DNA of 64,000 bases. It comes from Paucibacter aquatile (GTDB taxonomy: Bacteria > Pseudomonadota > Gammaproteobacteria > Burkholderiales > Burkholderiaceae_C). The stretch lies in NCBI RefSeq assembly GCF_002885975.1, contig NZ_POSP01000003.1, forward strand, positions 2,480,001-2,544,000, given 5' to 3'. Position numbers and translations under genes: made by a program. Positions 55,841-64,000 of this stretch are shown here, piece by piece (positions within the stretch are counted from its first letter, which is position 1; every line of letters begins with the position of its first letter). The notes beneath the pieces are model-generated. The model made no database searches. It was not told where the DNA came from and was given only the letters and a program-made list of their open reading frames with translations.

Positions 55841-58831
55841 ATGAAACTGCCTCCGTCTTCCCAGCTCCGCCGCCAACGCGGCAGCATCCTTGCCTTGAGC
55901 ATGGCCTTGGCCGGCACCATTGCCGCCCCCGCCGCTTTGGCCGCCCCGGCAGCTCGCAGCAGCGGCCTGACCGCCAGCGCCAACCAACCCACCGGCGCCT
56001 TCTGGCAAGAAGCCAAGGTCAGCAAGGCCAAGGTCTCGGCCAAGGGCGCTGTGCCCTATGTCCAGCCCACCAAGTTCCGCGCCACCACGCTGGACCGCAA
56101 CGGCATGGCCGCCTTCGCGGCCGGCGCGCCGCTGGAGCGCACCACCGCCGGCCAGCTGAGCCCGCTGACCATCTCCCTGCCGCACCCCAACGGCGGCTTC
56201 CAACGCTTCACCCTGGTCGAGTCGCCGGTGATGGAGCAGGCCCTGGCCGACAAGCATCCCGAGATCAAGACCTACGCCGGCCGCGGCATCGATGACCCCA
56301 AGGCCACCGTGCGCATGGACATGACACCTCATGGCCTGCACGCCTCAGTGCGCACGCCCAAGGGCAACTGGTACATCGATCCCTACTTCCACCAGGACGA
56401 CAGCGTCTACGCCAGCTATCACAGCCGCGATCTGCCCAAGCCCAGCAACAGCCTGCGCGAGCCCCTGCTGAATGAAGCGCACATTGACCTGACCCGCGGC
56501 TTCTACCATGCGGGCGATGCCGTGGAAGTGCGCGGCTTCGGCTTCGTACCTGGCGCCACCGTGACCATCACCGTGCGCAACCCCGAGACCGACAGCAGCG
56601 CCCGCCAGACTTTGACCGTCGTGGCCGATCAAGAAGGCACGGTGAGCACCTCGGTGCAAGCCGATCCTTCGCGCAACCTCGGCGCCTACGAAGTCAGCGC
56701 CAGTGACGGCCACACCACCGCCACCGCCGCCTACCATGTGGTGGATGAGTCGAAGAGCCCCACGGCCGCTTCGGGCACTCAGCTGCGCACCTATCGCCTG
56801 GCCCTGTTGTCTGACCCCGGCTATGCCAACTTCCACGGCGCCGCCAATGTGACGGCCGCCAAGGTCACGCTGATCAACCGCGTCACGCAGGTCTACGAAG
56901 ACGAGACAGCGATCCGTCTGGTGCTGGTCGCCAACAACGATGCACTGAACCTGAACACTGCCGCGCAGTTCTCCGACCCCAACGGTCCTTGCGGCGGCAC
57001 GGCCTGCTTCCCCTCGACCAGCGTCAGCTGCACCTCGGCCACCCTGACGCGCACGCGCCAGGTCATCGGTCTGCTTGTGGGCGCCAGCAACTTCGACATC
57101 GGCCACATCGGCGTCGGCGCCGGCGGTGGCGGCATCGCCAGCCTCGGCGTGGTTGGCGGCAGCGCCAAGGCACAGGGCTGCACCGGCCTGCCAACACCCG
57201 TGGGTGACGTGTTCGCCGTGGACTATGTGGCTCACGAAATGGGCCACCAGTTCGCCGGCAACCACACCTTCAACGGCGTGAGCGGCAGCTGCACCGGCGG
57301 CAACCGCAACCCAGGCACCTCGGTGGAGCCGGGTTCAGGCTCCTCCATCATGGCCTACGCTGGCATCTGCAGCACCGACAATCTGCAGCCGCACAGCGAC
57401 GCCTACTGGTCGCAGCGCAGCTTCGATGAAATCATGGCCTACACGACCAGCGCCGAAACCGTGATCAGCGAAAGCCAGATGGCCGTGCTGCGTGGCTTCA
57501 ATGCCAACGGCCTGCAATTCCAGCTGCGCTATGCCGGCAACACCTCGGCCGCCATCGTCCGCGGTACCAACTTCACCACCTCCGGCATCAAATCGGCGCT
57601 GGAATCCATGCCGGGCTGGCCCAGCGGCGGCACCGTCACCGTCAGCTCGCTGACCGACAACGCCTTCACACTGAGTTTCGGCGGCACCCTGGCCGGCACC
57701 AACCTGCCCACTGTGGAGCTGGTCAATGCCTCCGCCGGTGTGACGGGTTACGTAGGCGAAATCGCAGCGGGCGGTCAAACCAACCGCCGCGGCAACCAAA
57801 GCGCAACTGGCAACAGTGCGCCGGTCGTCAACGCCCCGGCGGCCTACACCATCCCGGTGCGCACGCCCTTTGCCCTGACCGGCAGCGCCAGCGATGCCGA
57901 AGGCGACACCCTGACCTATCTGTGGGAACAAAACGACCGCGGCGCCGCCACCGGCACCGGACTGCTGACCAATGGCAAGACCAATGGCCCGCTGTTCCGC
58001 CAGTTCGGCCTGCGCGCCGAGGTCACCGAAGCCGACACGGTCAAGTACAACTCGCCTGGCGAGAACCTGGTGTCGAGCAACCCGACCCGGGTGTTCCCGG
58101 ATCTGGCGCAGATCCTGGCCAACAACACCAATGCCGAAACCGGCGCCTGCCCGACGGTCTCCGGCACCGCCACGGGCGCACAGATCGACTGCTACTCGGA
58201 GTACTTGCCGACCGCAGCGTACGTCGGCTTCGCAGGCACCAACGCCAGCCCGGCCTCGCTGAACTTCCGCCTGACAGCACGTGACGGTCGCGGTGGTGTC
58301 AGCAGCGCCAACACCCAGCTGGTGCTGGCACCCAATGCTGGCCCCTTCCTGGTGACCTGGCCCAACACGGCGCAACAGCTGAACAGCGGCACGGCCTACA
58401 CCGTGACCTGGAGCGTGGCCAACACCGATGTGGCACCGGTCAACGCCAGCCAGGTGAAGATCAGCCTGTCCACCGACGGCGGCTACACCTACCCGCATGT
58501 GCTGGCCGCTGCCGTGCCCAACAACGGCAGCCGCTCGGTCACCCTGCCGGTGCTGGCCGCAGAGAAGGCCCGCATCAAGGTGGAAGCCGTGGACAACGTC
58601 TTCTTTGACGTCTCCAACGCCGACTTCAGCATCAAGCTGTACGGCGATGCCAACGGTGACGGCAGCATCAGCTGCGCCGACCTGTCCATCGTGCGCGCCT
58701 CCCTGGGCAAGCGCGTCGGTCAGCCCGGCTTCGACCCGCGCGCCGACATCACCGGCGACGGCGTGGTCGACATCCGCGATATGGTGGCCGTGTCCAAGAA
58801 CGTGCCCCAGTCGGAGACCTGCAACAAGTAA
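55841..58831 (+). CDS. Secreted reprolysin-like zinc metallopeptidase with C-terminal dockerin
   Basis: 996 aa from the ATG at 55841 (AAAAGGA upstream). The signal peptide ends near AALAAPAA. A propeptide-like region is followed by Ig-like sections and a catalytic domain with H465-E-x-x-H469-x5-H475 (HEMGHQFAGNH) and the Met-turn SSIMAYAG, i.e. metzincin-like. The C-terminal half holds Ig/fibronectin-like and cadherin-like stretches (APAAYTIPVRTPFALTGSAS). The last 60 residues form a type I dockerin: two calcium loops D936-A-N938-G-D940-G-S942 and D969-I-T971-G-D973-G. It is exported and could dock on the cohesin-like neighbour. Confidence 0.9.
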   Translation: MKLPPSSQLRRQRGSILALSMALAGTIAAPAALAAPAARSSGLTASANQPTGAFWQEAKVSKAKVSAKGAVPYVQPTKFRATTLDRNGMAAFAAGAPLERTTAGQLSPLTISLPHPNGGFQRFTLVESPVMEQALADKHPEIKTYAGRGIDDPKATVRMDMTPHGLHASVRTPKGNWYIDPYFHQDDSVYASYHSRDLPKPSNSLREPLLNEAHIDLTRGFYHAGDAVEVRGFGFVPGATVTITVRNPETDSSARQTLTVVADQEGTVSTSVQADPSRNLGAYEVSASDGHTTATAAYHVVDESKSPTAASGTQLRTYRLALLSDPGYANFHGAANVTAAKVTLINRVTQVYEDETAIRLVLVANNDALNLNTAAQFSDPNGPCGGTACFPSTSVSCTSATLTRTRQVIGLLVGASNFDIGHIGVGAGGGGIASLGVVGGSAKAQGCTGLPTPVGDVFAVDYVAHEMGHQFAGNHTFNGVSGSCTGGNRNPGTSVEPGSGSSIMAYAGICSTDNLQPHSDAYWSQRSFDEIMAYTTSAETVISESQMAVLRGFNANGLQFQLRYAGNTSAAIVRGTNFTTSGIKSALESMPGWPSGGTVTVSSLTDNAFTLSFGGTLAGTNLPTVELVNASAGVTGYVGEIAAGGQTNRRGNQSATGNSAPVVNAPAAYTIPVRTPFALTGSASDAEGDTLTYLWEQNDRGAATGTGLLTNGKTNGPLFRQFGLRAEVTEADTVKYNSPGENLVSSNPTRVFPDLAQILANNTNAETGACPTVSGTATGAQIDCYSEYLPTAAYVGFAGTNASPASLNFRLTARDGRGGVSSANTQLVLAPNAGPFLVTWPNTAQQLNSGTAYTVTWSVANTDVAPVNASQVKISLSTDGGYTYPHVLAAAVPNNGSRSVTLPVLAAEKARIKVEAVDNVFFDVSNADFSIKLYGDANGDGSISCADLSIVRASLGKRVGQPGFDPRADITGDGVVDIRDMVAVSKNVPQSETCNK

Positions 58832-58887
58832 GTCTCCTGCCTCGCTCAGCGCCGCAGCCCTCGGGCATGCGGCGCCTCAAGCCAGCC

Positions 58888-58919
58888 AGCCCCGCACTGT
58901 CTTCAGGCGGGGCTTTTTT
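58888..58919 (+). terminator. Intrinsic terminator of the dockerin protease gene
   Basis: AGCCCCGC (58888-58895), 11-nt loop, GCGGGGCT (58907-58914), then T-run. Confidence 0.88.
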
Positions 58920-58975
58920 CATGCGCGCTTCATGCCGCCCTCACCTCCGCCAACAGCCGTGCCCACTCAGGGCAA

Positions 58976-59006
58976 GAAAAAAGGGCCTTGCATCTGCAAG
59001 GCCCTT
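58976..59006 (-). terminator. Intrinsic terminator of the GST gene
   Basis: On the minus strand a 12-bp stem AAGGGCCTTGCA / TGCAAGGCCCTT (58981-59006) runs into TTTTTT C (58976-58982). Confidence 0.85.
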
Positions 59007-59031
59007 GTTGTTCCTGAATCGAGTGCGCCGG

Positions 59032-59661
59032 TCAGGCGGCCGGTGGCGCTGTGTCGACAAAGCTCGGGCGGGTGCTGAGCTTGTCGAAGTGGCGAGCCAG
59101 GTGGGCATGCTCGCTGCGCCAGTCGAGGGCGGGAAAGCGGAAATCCAGATAGCCCAGGGCGCAGCCCACGGCGATGTCGGCCAGCGAGAAATGCGTGCCC
59201 GAGCACCAGGCGCGCTCGCCCAGGCCCTGGTTCATGGCCACCAGGGCGGCGTGGACCTTGCCCATCTGGCGCTCGACCCAGGCGGCGCTGCGCTGCTCGG
59301 GCGTGCGGCCGGCCCAGTGTTCTTCCAGGCGGGCGGCCACGCAGGCATCAAGCACGCCATCGGCCAGGGCCTCCCAGGTGCGCACCTCGGTGCGCTCGCG
59401 GCCGCGCTCGGGAATCAGCTTGCCCACGGGAGACAGGGTGTCCACGTACTCGACGATCACACGCGAGTCGAACACCGCGCCGGTGATCGAGTCCTGGCCT
59501 TCCATGACCAGGCAGGGCACCTTGCCCAGGGGATTCATCTTCAGAATGGCGTCACTGGCCCAAACGTCTTCGAGCAGGAACTGATAGTCGAGCTTTTTCT
59601 CGGCCATCACGATGCGCACTTTGCGAACGTAGGGACTGGTGAGTGAACCGATCAATTTCAT
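59032..59661 (-). CDS. Glutathione S-transferase
   Basis: 209 aa. N-terminal thioredoxin-like domain opens MKLIGSLTSPYVRKVRIVM, with the active-site S of SPY and the cis-Pro loop GKVPCLVMEGQDSITGAV. An all-helical C-terminal domain follows. Bacterial GSTs conjugate or isomerise electrophiles with glutathione. Exact class and substrate unknown. Confidence 0.92.
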   Translation of the reverse strand: MKLIGSLTSPYVRKVRIVMAEKKLDYQFLLEDVWASDAILKMNPLGKVPCLVMEGQDSITGAVFDSRVIVEYVDTLSPVGKLIPERGRERTEVRTWEALADGVLDACVAARLEEHWAGRTPEQRSAAWVERQMGKVHAALVAMNQGLGERAWCSGTHFSLADIAVGCALGYLDFRFPALDWRSEHAHLARHFDKLSTRPSFVDTAPPAA

Positions 59662-59857
59662 AGCGTGTACAAGCCTCTCGGATTCATTCTAGCCATGGGA
59701 CTGTTGCAGCAAAGCCTGTACAAACCGGCTGGACTCGGGCAGGCAAGGCAGGCCATGAGGCCCACAGCATCGCCGCGCGGCCTGCGAACCGAGCCTCGGA
59801 AATAACGGTAAAAATGCCGCCACCAGAAAAGCCGCAACACCAGAGAGGGAGCGCGAC

Positions 59858-60748
59858 ATGAGCGCAGCAGCCGCACCCCACCCCATGCCCGGCGAAACCG
59901 CCGCGCACGAGCGCCAGCAAGCCTTGCAAGAGAGCTTCGGCAGCCAGGCCGGCGGCGTGGCTGCGGTGTTCTCGAGCAAGGCGGGCGACTATCTGGCCGC
60001 CCGCCCCAACTACCCTGCCGAGCTGCTGCTGCACCTGCACGACCGGCTGCCGGCAGCGAGCGCGGGCCTGGGTCCACAACAGGCCCATGTGGTGGATCTG
60101 GGCGCGGGCAGCGGGCAGTTGACGGCCGACTTGTTGCAACAGGGCTTGCGCGTGACAGCGGTGGAGCCCAGCGCGGACATGCGGGCTCTGGCCGTACAGC
60201 GCCTGGGCCAACAGGCCGGATTCGCGGCGAGCGCAGGCACGGCCGAAGCCACCGGCCTGCCCAGCGGATGTGCCGACCTGATCACGGCCGCCCAGGCATT
60301 CCACTGGTTCGAGATCGAAGCCGCCCGGCGGGAATGCCTGCGCCTGCTCAAGCCCAAGGCCGAAGTGGCCTTGATCTGGAACGACCGCCGCAGCGAAGAC
60401 CCCACGCAAGAAGCGCTCGATGCCTTGTTTGACGAATTTGGTGGCGCGCGCCGACAGGCGCAAAAGCAGCATATGAACCGCCAGGGCGATCTCCATGAGC
60501 GCGCCGGGCTGGCCGCCTTCTTTGCAGGCCCCGTGCCCGCCAGCCGACACTGGGACCACGAGCACCAGCTGGATTCAGCGGGCTTGCTGAGCCTGGCGTT
60601 CTCTCGCTCCTACATTCCAGCCCGAGACAGCGCGGAGGGTCAGGTCTTGACCCAGCGCTTGGGCGAGCTGTTCGCGCGCTTTGCGCAGCAAGGCCGCCTG
60701 ACCATGAGCTACCGCTGCCTGGCCATGATCGGTCGGCCACATGGTTGA
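59858..60748 (+). CDS. Class I SAM-dependent methyltransferase
   Basis: 296 aa. VVDLGAGSGQLTADLLQ is the SAM loop; VEPSADMRALA and the post-motif AAQAFHWFEIE and LKPKAEVALIW follow, the pattern of ubiquinone/menaquinone-like (UbiE/COQ5-type) methyltransferases. Acceptor unknown. cytochrome b561 gene follows after 62 bp. Confidence 0.9.
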   Translation: MSAAAAPHPMPGETAAHERQQALQESFGSQAGGVAAVFSSKAGDYLAARPNYPAELLLHLHDRLPAASAGLGPQQAHVVDLGAGSGQLTADLLQQGLRVTAVEPSADMRALAVQRLGQQAGFAASAGTAEATGLPSGCADLITAAQAFHWFEIEAARRECLRLLKPKAEVALIWNDRRSEDPTQEALDALFDEFGGARRQAQKQHMNRQGDLHERAGLAAFFAGPVPASRHWDHEHQLDSAGLLSLAFSRSYIPARDSAEGQVLTQRLGELFARFAQQGRLTMSYRCLAMIGRPHG

Positions 60749-60810
60749 AGCCGGCCCCAAGATCACCGCGCTCCTGACGTTCCCCCTTCCCTCCCTGTGA
60801 CCCAAGTGCC

Positions 60811-61389
60811 ATGAACCCACAAGCGATCCACGAACACAACTCGGCGCCTCTGAGCGCCCCCACCCGCGCCCTGCACTGGATTCTGGCGCTGGCCATGATC
60901 GGCCTCACCGCCGTGGGCCTCTACATGGCCGAGTTCGAGGCCTGGGCGCTGTATCCCATCCACAAATCCATCGGCCTGCTGGTGCTGCCCCTGGCGCTGG
61001 CGCGCGCGGCCTGGCGGCTGAAGGAAGGCTGGCCGCCCGCTGCCAGCCCGGCCACCGCCCTGCAGCAAACCCTCGCGAAAGCGGTCCATGGCCTGCTGCT
61101 GCTCTGCACCCTGGCCATGCCCATCAGCGGCATGACCTTCTCGGGCGGAAGTGGCCACGGCTTCGGCATCTTCGGCCTGACCCTGATGCATCACAACGCA
61201 GACCCGCAACGCCCGGGTGAGGTCTTGCCCTTGCACGAGGGCCTGAGCCAACTGGCGCAAAGCGTGCACAGCGCCCTGGGCTATCTGCTGATCGCCCTGC
61301 TCTTGCTCCATGTCGCGGGCGCGCTCAAGCACCATCTGCTGGACCGCGATGCCACCTTGCTGCGCATGCTGGGCCGCAGCGAGCGCTGA
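60811..61389 (+). CDS. Cytochrome b561
   Basis: 192 aa with four membrane helices. The haem-ligand histidines fit TRALHWILALAMIGL, YPIHKSIGLL, KAVHGLLLLCTLAMPI, and VHSALGYLLIALLLLHVAGALKHHLL. This is the CybB family, di-haem membrane cytochromes that pass electrons to or from quinol. It follows the methyltransferase. Confidence 0.93.
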   Translation: MNPQAIHEHNSAPLSAPTRALHWILALAMIGLTAVGLYMAEFEAWALYPIHKSIGLLVLPLALARAAWRLKEGWPPAASPATALQQTLAKAVHGLLLLCTLAMPISGMTFSGGSGHGFGIFGLTLMHHNADPQRPGEVLPLHEGLSQLAQSVHSALGYLLIALLLLHVAGALKHHLLDRDATLLRMLGRSER

Positions 61390-61470
61390 ACCCCAGCGGC
61401 GCGGGCGATCGCGCGCAGAATGGCGGGCTGACGCGCTGCTTTTCTGCGCCCCTCTCTGATTTGTTGTCGC

Positions 61471-62361
61471 ATGTCCTCTTCGTCCCTCGCCCGCCGCCGC
61501 CTCTTCACGCTATGGGGGTTCTCTGCCCTGGCGGCCCCAGGCCTGTTCCTCACACCCGCTGCGGCCAAGCCGGCCCGCCCAGCGGCCGCTGCTGATAGCG
61601 CGCCGGCCTTTCAGCTACCCGTCAACGCCCGCCATGCCCTGGTGCTGGAGAACGGCAGCGGCAAGGTCTTGATGGCCAAGGATGCCGACACCCAGGTGCC
61701 CATCGCCTCTCTGACCAAGCTGATGACGGCCATGGTGGTGCTGGACACCAAGGCCGACCTGAAGGCGCGCATCCGCATCCAGCGCGAGGACGTGGACACC
61801 CTCAAGTACAGCCCATCACGCGTGCCGGTGGGGGCACAGATGACACGCGGCGCAGCGCTGCACCTGGCCCTGATGTCTTCGGACAACCGCGCTGCCGCCG
61901 CCCTGGCCCGCACCCTGCCGGGCGGACTGCCGGCTTTTGAGCAGGCAGTGCGGGCCAAGATCCGCGCGCTGGGACTGACGCGCACCGAAATCGCCGAGCC
62001 CACCGGCCTGTCCGCCCGCAACCGCTCCACGGCGAGCGAGATGGCCAAGATCACCGCCGCCGCCGCGCGTTACCCGCAGATCAGCAAGCTCAGCAGCGAC
62101 CTGAAGGAAAAGGTGCTGATCAACGGCCGGCCGGTCGAGTTCCGCAACACCAACCGCCTGGTCGGCCGCAAGGGCTGGGACATCCGCCTGTCCAAGACCG
62201 GCTACACCGAAGAAGCCGGTCGCTGCCTGGCCTTGCGCATGAAGGATAAGGCGGGCCGCGATGTGACCCTGGTCTTGCTGGACGCCGATGGCTCGGCCGA
62301 GCGCCTGGCCGACGCGGCCAAGATCCGCAAGTCCTTGGAACGAAGCCCCAAGAACGGTTGA
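61471..62361 (+). CDS. pbpG: D-alanyl-D-alanine endopeptidase (PBP7/8 type)
   Basis: 296 aa. Signal peptide ending near AAAKPARP. Penicillin-binding motifs: S80-L-T-K83, S137-D-N139 and K242-T-G244. PbpG-type enzymes cut cross-links in peptidoglycan in the periplasm. No membrane anchor helix at the C-terminus. Confidence 0.94.
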   Translation: MSSSSLARRRLFTLWGFSALAAPGLFLTPAAAKPARPAAAADSAPAFQLPVNARHALVLENGSGKVLMAKDADTQVPIASLTKLMTAMVVLDTKADLKARIRIQREDVDTLKYSPSRVPVGAQMTRGAALHLALMSSDNRAAAALARTLPGGLPAFEQAVRAKIRALGLTRTEIAEPTGLSARNRSTASEMAKITAAAARYPQISKLSSDLKEKVLINGRPVEFRNTNRLVGRKGWDIRLSKTGYTEEAGRCLALRMKDKAGRDVTLVLLDADGSAERLADAAKIRKSLERSPKNG

Positions 62362-62392
62362 GCCCCCCCCCCGACGAAAGCGAAAGCCCTGC

Positions 62393-62953
62393 ATGAACCC
62401 CAGCACGTCTTCCAGCCAACTACCCGCCCGCCGGGTGCTGCTGCGCCCGGTCACCGAAGATGACCTGCCACGGTTGGCGGCCCAGGCGGGTGATCTGCGG
62501 GATCGCACGGAGTTCGAAGGCTCCATGCTGCGCAGCCCGCAGTTCTTCAAGAAGCGCTTTGCCGAAGACGGCTTCTCCAGCAACGAGGCCGAGCGCCTGG
62601 TCATCTGCGAGGCCGAGAGCGGCGAGCCGATCGGCTCTGCCTCGCATTTCCTGGCCCACCGCTACTCCAGCGCCCGCGAGCTGGGCTGGAAGATCGACGA
62701 CCCCGCCCGCCGTGGCCAGGGCTGGGGCACGGCCGCCGCGCGCGCCCTGATCGACCATGTGTTTCATAACTTCGAGGTCCACCGTGTCTGCGCCGCGCTG
62801 GCGCCGGGCAATCTGGCTTCGCGCCGGGTGGCCGAGAAAGCGGGCTTGCAGTTCGAGGGCCGGCTACGCGGCGTGATCTTCATCAACGGCCTCTACCTCG
62901 ACAGCGAGGTCTTCGGCCTGCTGCGGCCGGAATGGCTGGCGCGCCGCAGCTGA
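62393..62953 (+). CDS. GNAT-family acetyltransferase
   Basis: 186 aa from the ATG at 62393 (GAAAG upstream). RRVLLRPVTEDDLPRLA, then ELGWKIDDPARRGQGWGTAAARALIDHVF (acetyl-CoA binding R/Q-x-x-G-x-G), and NLASRRVAEKAGLQFEGRL fit a RimJ/RimL-like protein-N-acetyltransferase. Substrate unknown. Confidence 0.92.
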   Translation: MNPSTSSSQLPARRVLLRPVTEDDLPRLAAQAGDLRDRTEFEGSMLRSPQFFKKRFAEDGFSSNEAERLVICEAESGEPIGSASHFLAHRYSSARELGWKIDDPARRGQGWGTAAARALIDHVFHNFEVHRVCAALAPGNLASRRVAEKAGLQFEGRLRGVIFINGLYLDSEVFGLLRPEWLARRS

Positions 62954-63114
62954 AGCTGGCGCGCGCCCTCGGGCAGACCCTGTCCCTCTGAAGAGGGAGC
63001 GGCTTGCCGCCCCGCCAGCGGCCGGGCACACTGCCGGCGCTTCGCGCGCGCGAGGCTGCAAACCAGGAACAAGCGCCTTCGCTCGAAAGGCCGCACCGAG
63101 GGAGAGGACCCGCC

Positions 63115-64000
63115 ATGCTTGAACTGCCCGACGCCGCCTGCGTCCACGCACCCACGCCCGTCGCCGGCGCGGCGGCCCGCCCGCAGACCCTGAAGATCCA
63201 GTTCACCGGCAGTGGCAGCGAGTACTTCCGCATCTGGATCGTCAACCTGCTGCTGACCCTGGTAACCCTGGGGCTCTACCTGCCCTTCGCCAAGGTGCGG
63301 CGCCTGCGCTACTTCTACGCCAACACCCGTGTCGGCGGCCAGGCCCTGAGCTTTCATGGCCGGCCCTGGCCCATGTTCCGCGGCTTTGTGCTGCTGCTCC
63401 TGCTGGGCAGCGCCTACGGTCTGGCCGGTCATTTTTCGCCGGTCGCCGGCGTGCTGGCTTATCTGCTGCTGTGTGCGCTCTGGCCGGCACTCTGGCGCGC
63501 GGGCCTGCAGTTCCGACTGGGTAACACGCGCTGGCGTGGCCTGCGCCTGAGCTTTCAGGGCGATCTGGCCGGTGCCTACAAGGCGGTGGCGCCGCTCTAC
63601 ATCCCCGCCATGATGTTGATGACCGGCAGCGCCTGGCAGGCCTGGAATGACCCCATGGACCAAACAGGGCCAGGTGCCATGGTCGGTATGGTGGGTTTAC
63701 TCGGCATGGTCCTGCTCAGCCCCTACTTCATGGCCCGCATCAAGCGCTACCAGCATGAGGGCTACGGCTACGCCGATCAGCGCGGGCAGTTCCAAGTGGG
63801 CGCGGGAAAGTTCTACGGCCTGGTGCTCAAGGGCCTGCTGCTGTCCCTGCTGCCCCTGGCCATGGCCATCGGGATAGCCGTCGGCCTGGTGATGCTGCTG
63901 AAGCCCAGCGGAGCGGTGAATCCAGCCATCGGCCTGGGCATCGCGCTGTTGGCCTATCTGCTTTATTTCATGATGATCGGACCCTACTTCTCTGCCCGCA
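63115..64000 (+). CDS. DUF898 (YjgN-family) membrane protein, 3' end beyond window
   Basis: At least 295 codons. ATG at 63115 after GGGAGAGGA. IQFTGSGSEYFRIWIVNLLLTLVTLGLYLPFAKVRRLRYFYANTRVGG is the DUF898 N-terminal signature. Several membrane helices follow. Proteins of this family are inner-membrane proteins of unknown function. The C-terminus is outside the window. Confidence 0.93.
   Translation, partial: MLELPDAACVHAPTPVAGAAARPQTLKIQFTGSGSEYFRIWIVNLLLTLVTLGLYLPFAKVRRLRYFYANTRVGGQALSFHGRPWPMFRGFVLLLLLGSAYGLAGHFSPVAGVLAYLLLCALWPALWRAGLQFRLGNTRWRGLRLSFQGDLAGAYKAVAPLYIPAMMLMTGSAWQAWNDPMDQTGPGAMVGMVGLLGMVLLSPYFMARIKRYQHEGYGYADQRGQFQVGAGKFYGLVLKGLLLSLLPLAMAIGIAVGLVMLLKPSGAVNPAIGLGIALLAYLLYFMMIGPYFSAR

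Overview
The window is dense, very GC-rich DNA with strong G/C preference at third codon positions. Gene content (hpf-ptsN-hprK, fur next to bamE, leuS-lptE-holA, rsmA-surA-lptD-amgK, a PEP-CTERM protein, many c-di-GMP proteins) fits a Burkholderiales bacterium, probably of the Rubrivivax/Roseateles/Leptothrix group. The genus is inference; no rRNA or tRNA gene was seen. About 56 protein genes are supported. Most long alternative-frame ORFs are GC shadows.

Layout. 1-9000: a B12-dependent, LitR/CarH-type MerR photoreceptor (cut by the left edge) diverges from an exported glutathione peroxidase. Next come a structured, unannotated sRNA-like unit with a pyrimidine-only loop, then a tightly packed eight-gene set (FAD oxidoreductase, DUF1365, CFA-type methyltransferase, chalcone-isomerase-like protein, MFS carrier, DUF3833 lipoprotein, SDR, NTF2-like). 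This looks like a light or singlet-oxygen-inducible membrane-lipid modification module. 9000-20000 is mostly core: corA, hpf, ptsN, hprK, fur, bamE, dapB, exbB/exbD, leuS, lptE, holA. 20100-26100: a periplasmic cupredoxin in an operon with a GGDEF-EAL protein, facing an orphan GAF histidine kinase. 26100-31200 (minus): XRE regulator plus membrane protein, an exported hydrolase, then thiL-pgpA-pncC-ghrA. 31300-42700: a beta-propeller diguanylate cyclase, VOC protein, TetR plus methyltransferase, M16 peptidase, kelch protein and a DctSR/FixLJ-like two-component system next to maeB. 45200-46700: a secreted barnase-type RNase with its barstar inhibitor. 46700-52700: rsmA, surA, lptD, amgK. 52700-59000: an M20 peptidase, then a PEP-CTERM-anchored cohesin-like protein, a DUF6438 protein and a large secreted zinc metallopeptidase ending in a dockerin. 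59000-64000: GST, methyltransferase, cytochrome b561, a PBP7-type endopeptidase, a GNAT protein and a DUF898 membrane protein (cut by the right edge).

The two most notable observations are the adjacent cohesin-like/dockerin pair, which suggests surface docking of a secreted protease, and the roughly 148-nt sRNA candidate at 1792-1939 inside the photo-oxidative-stress-like cluster.
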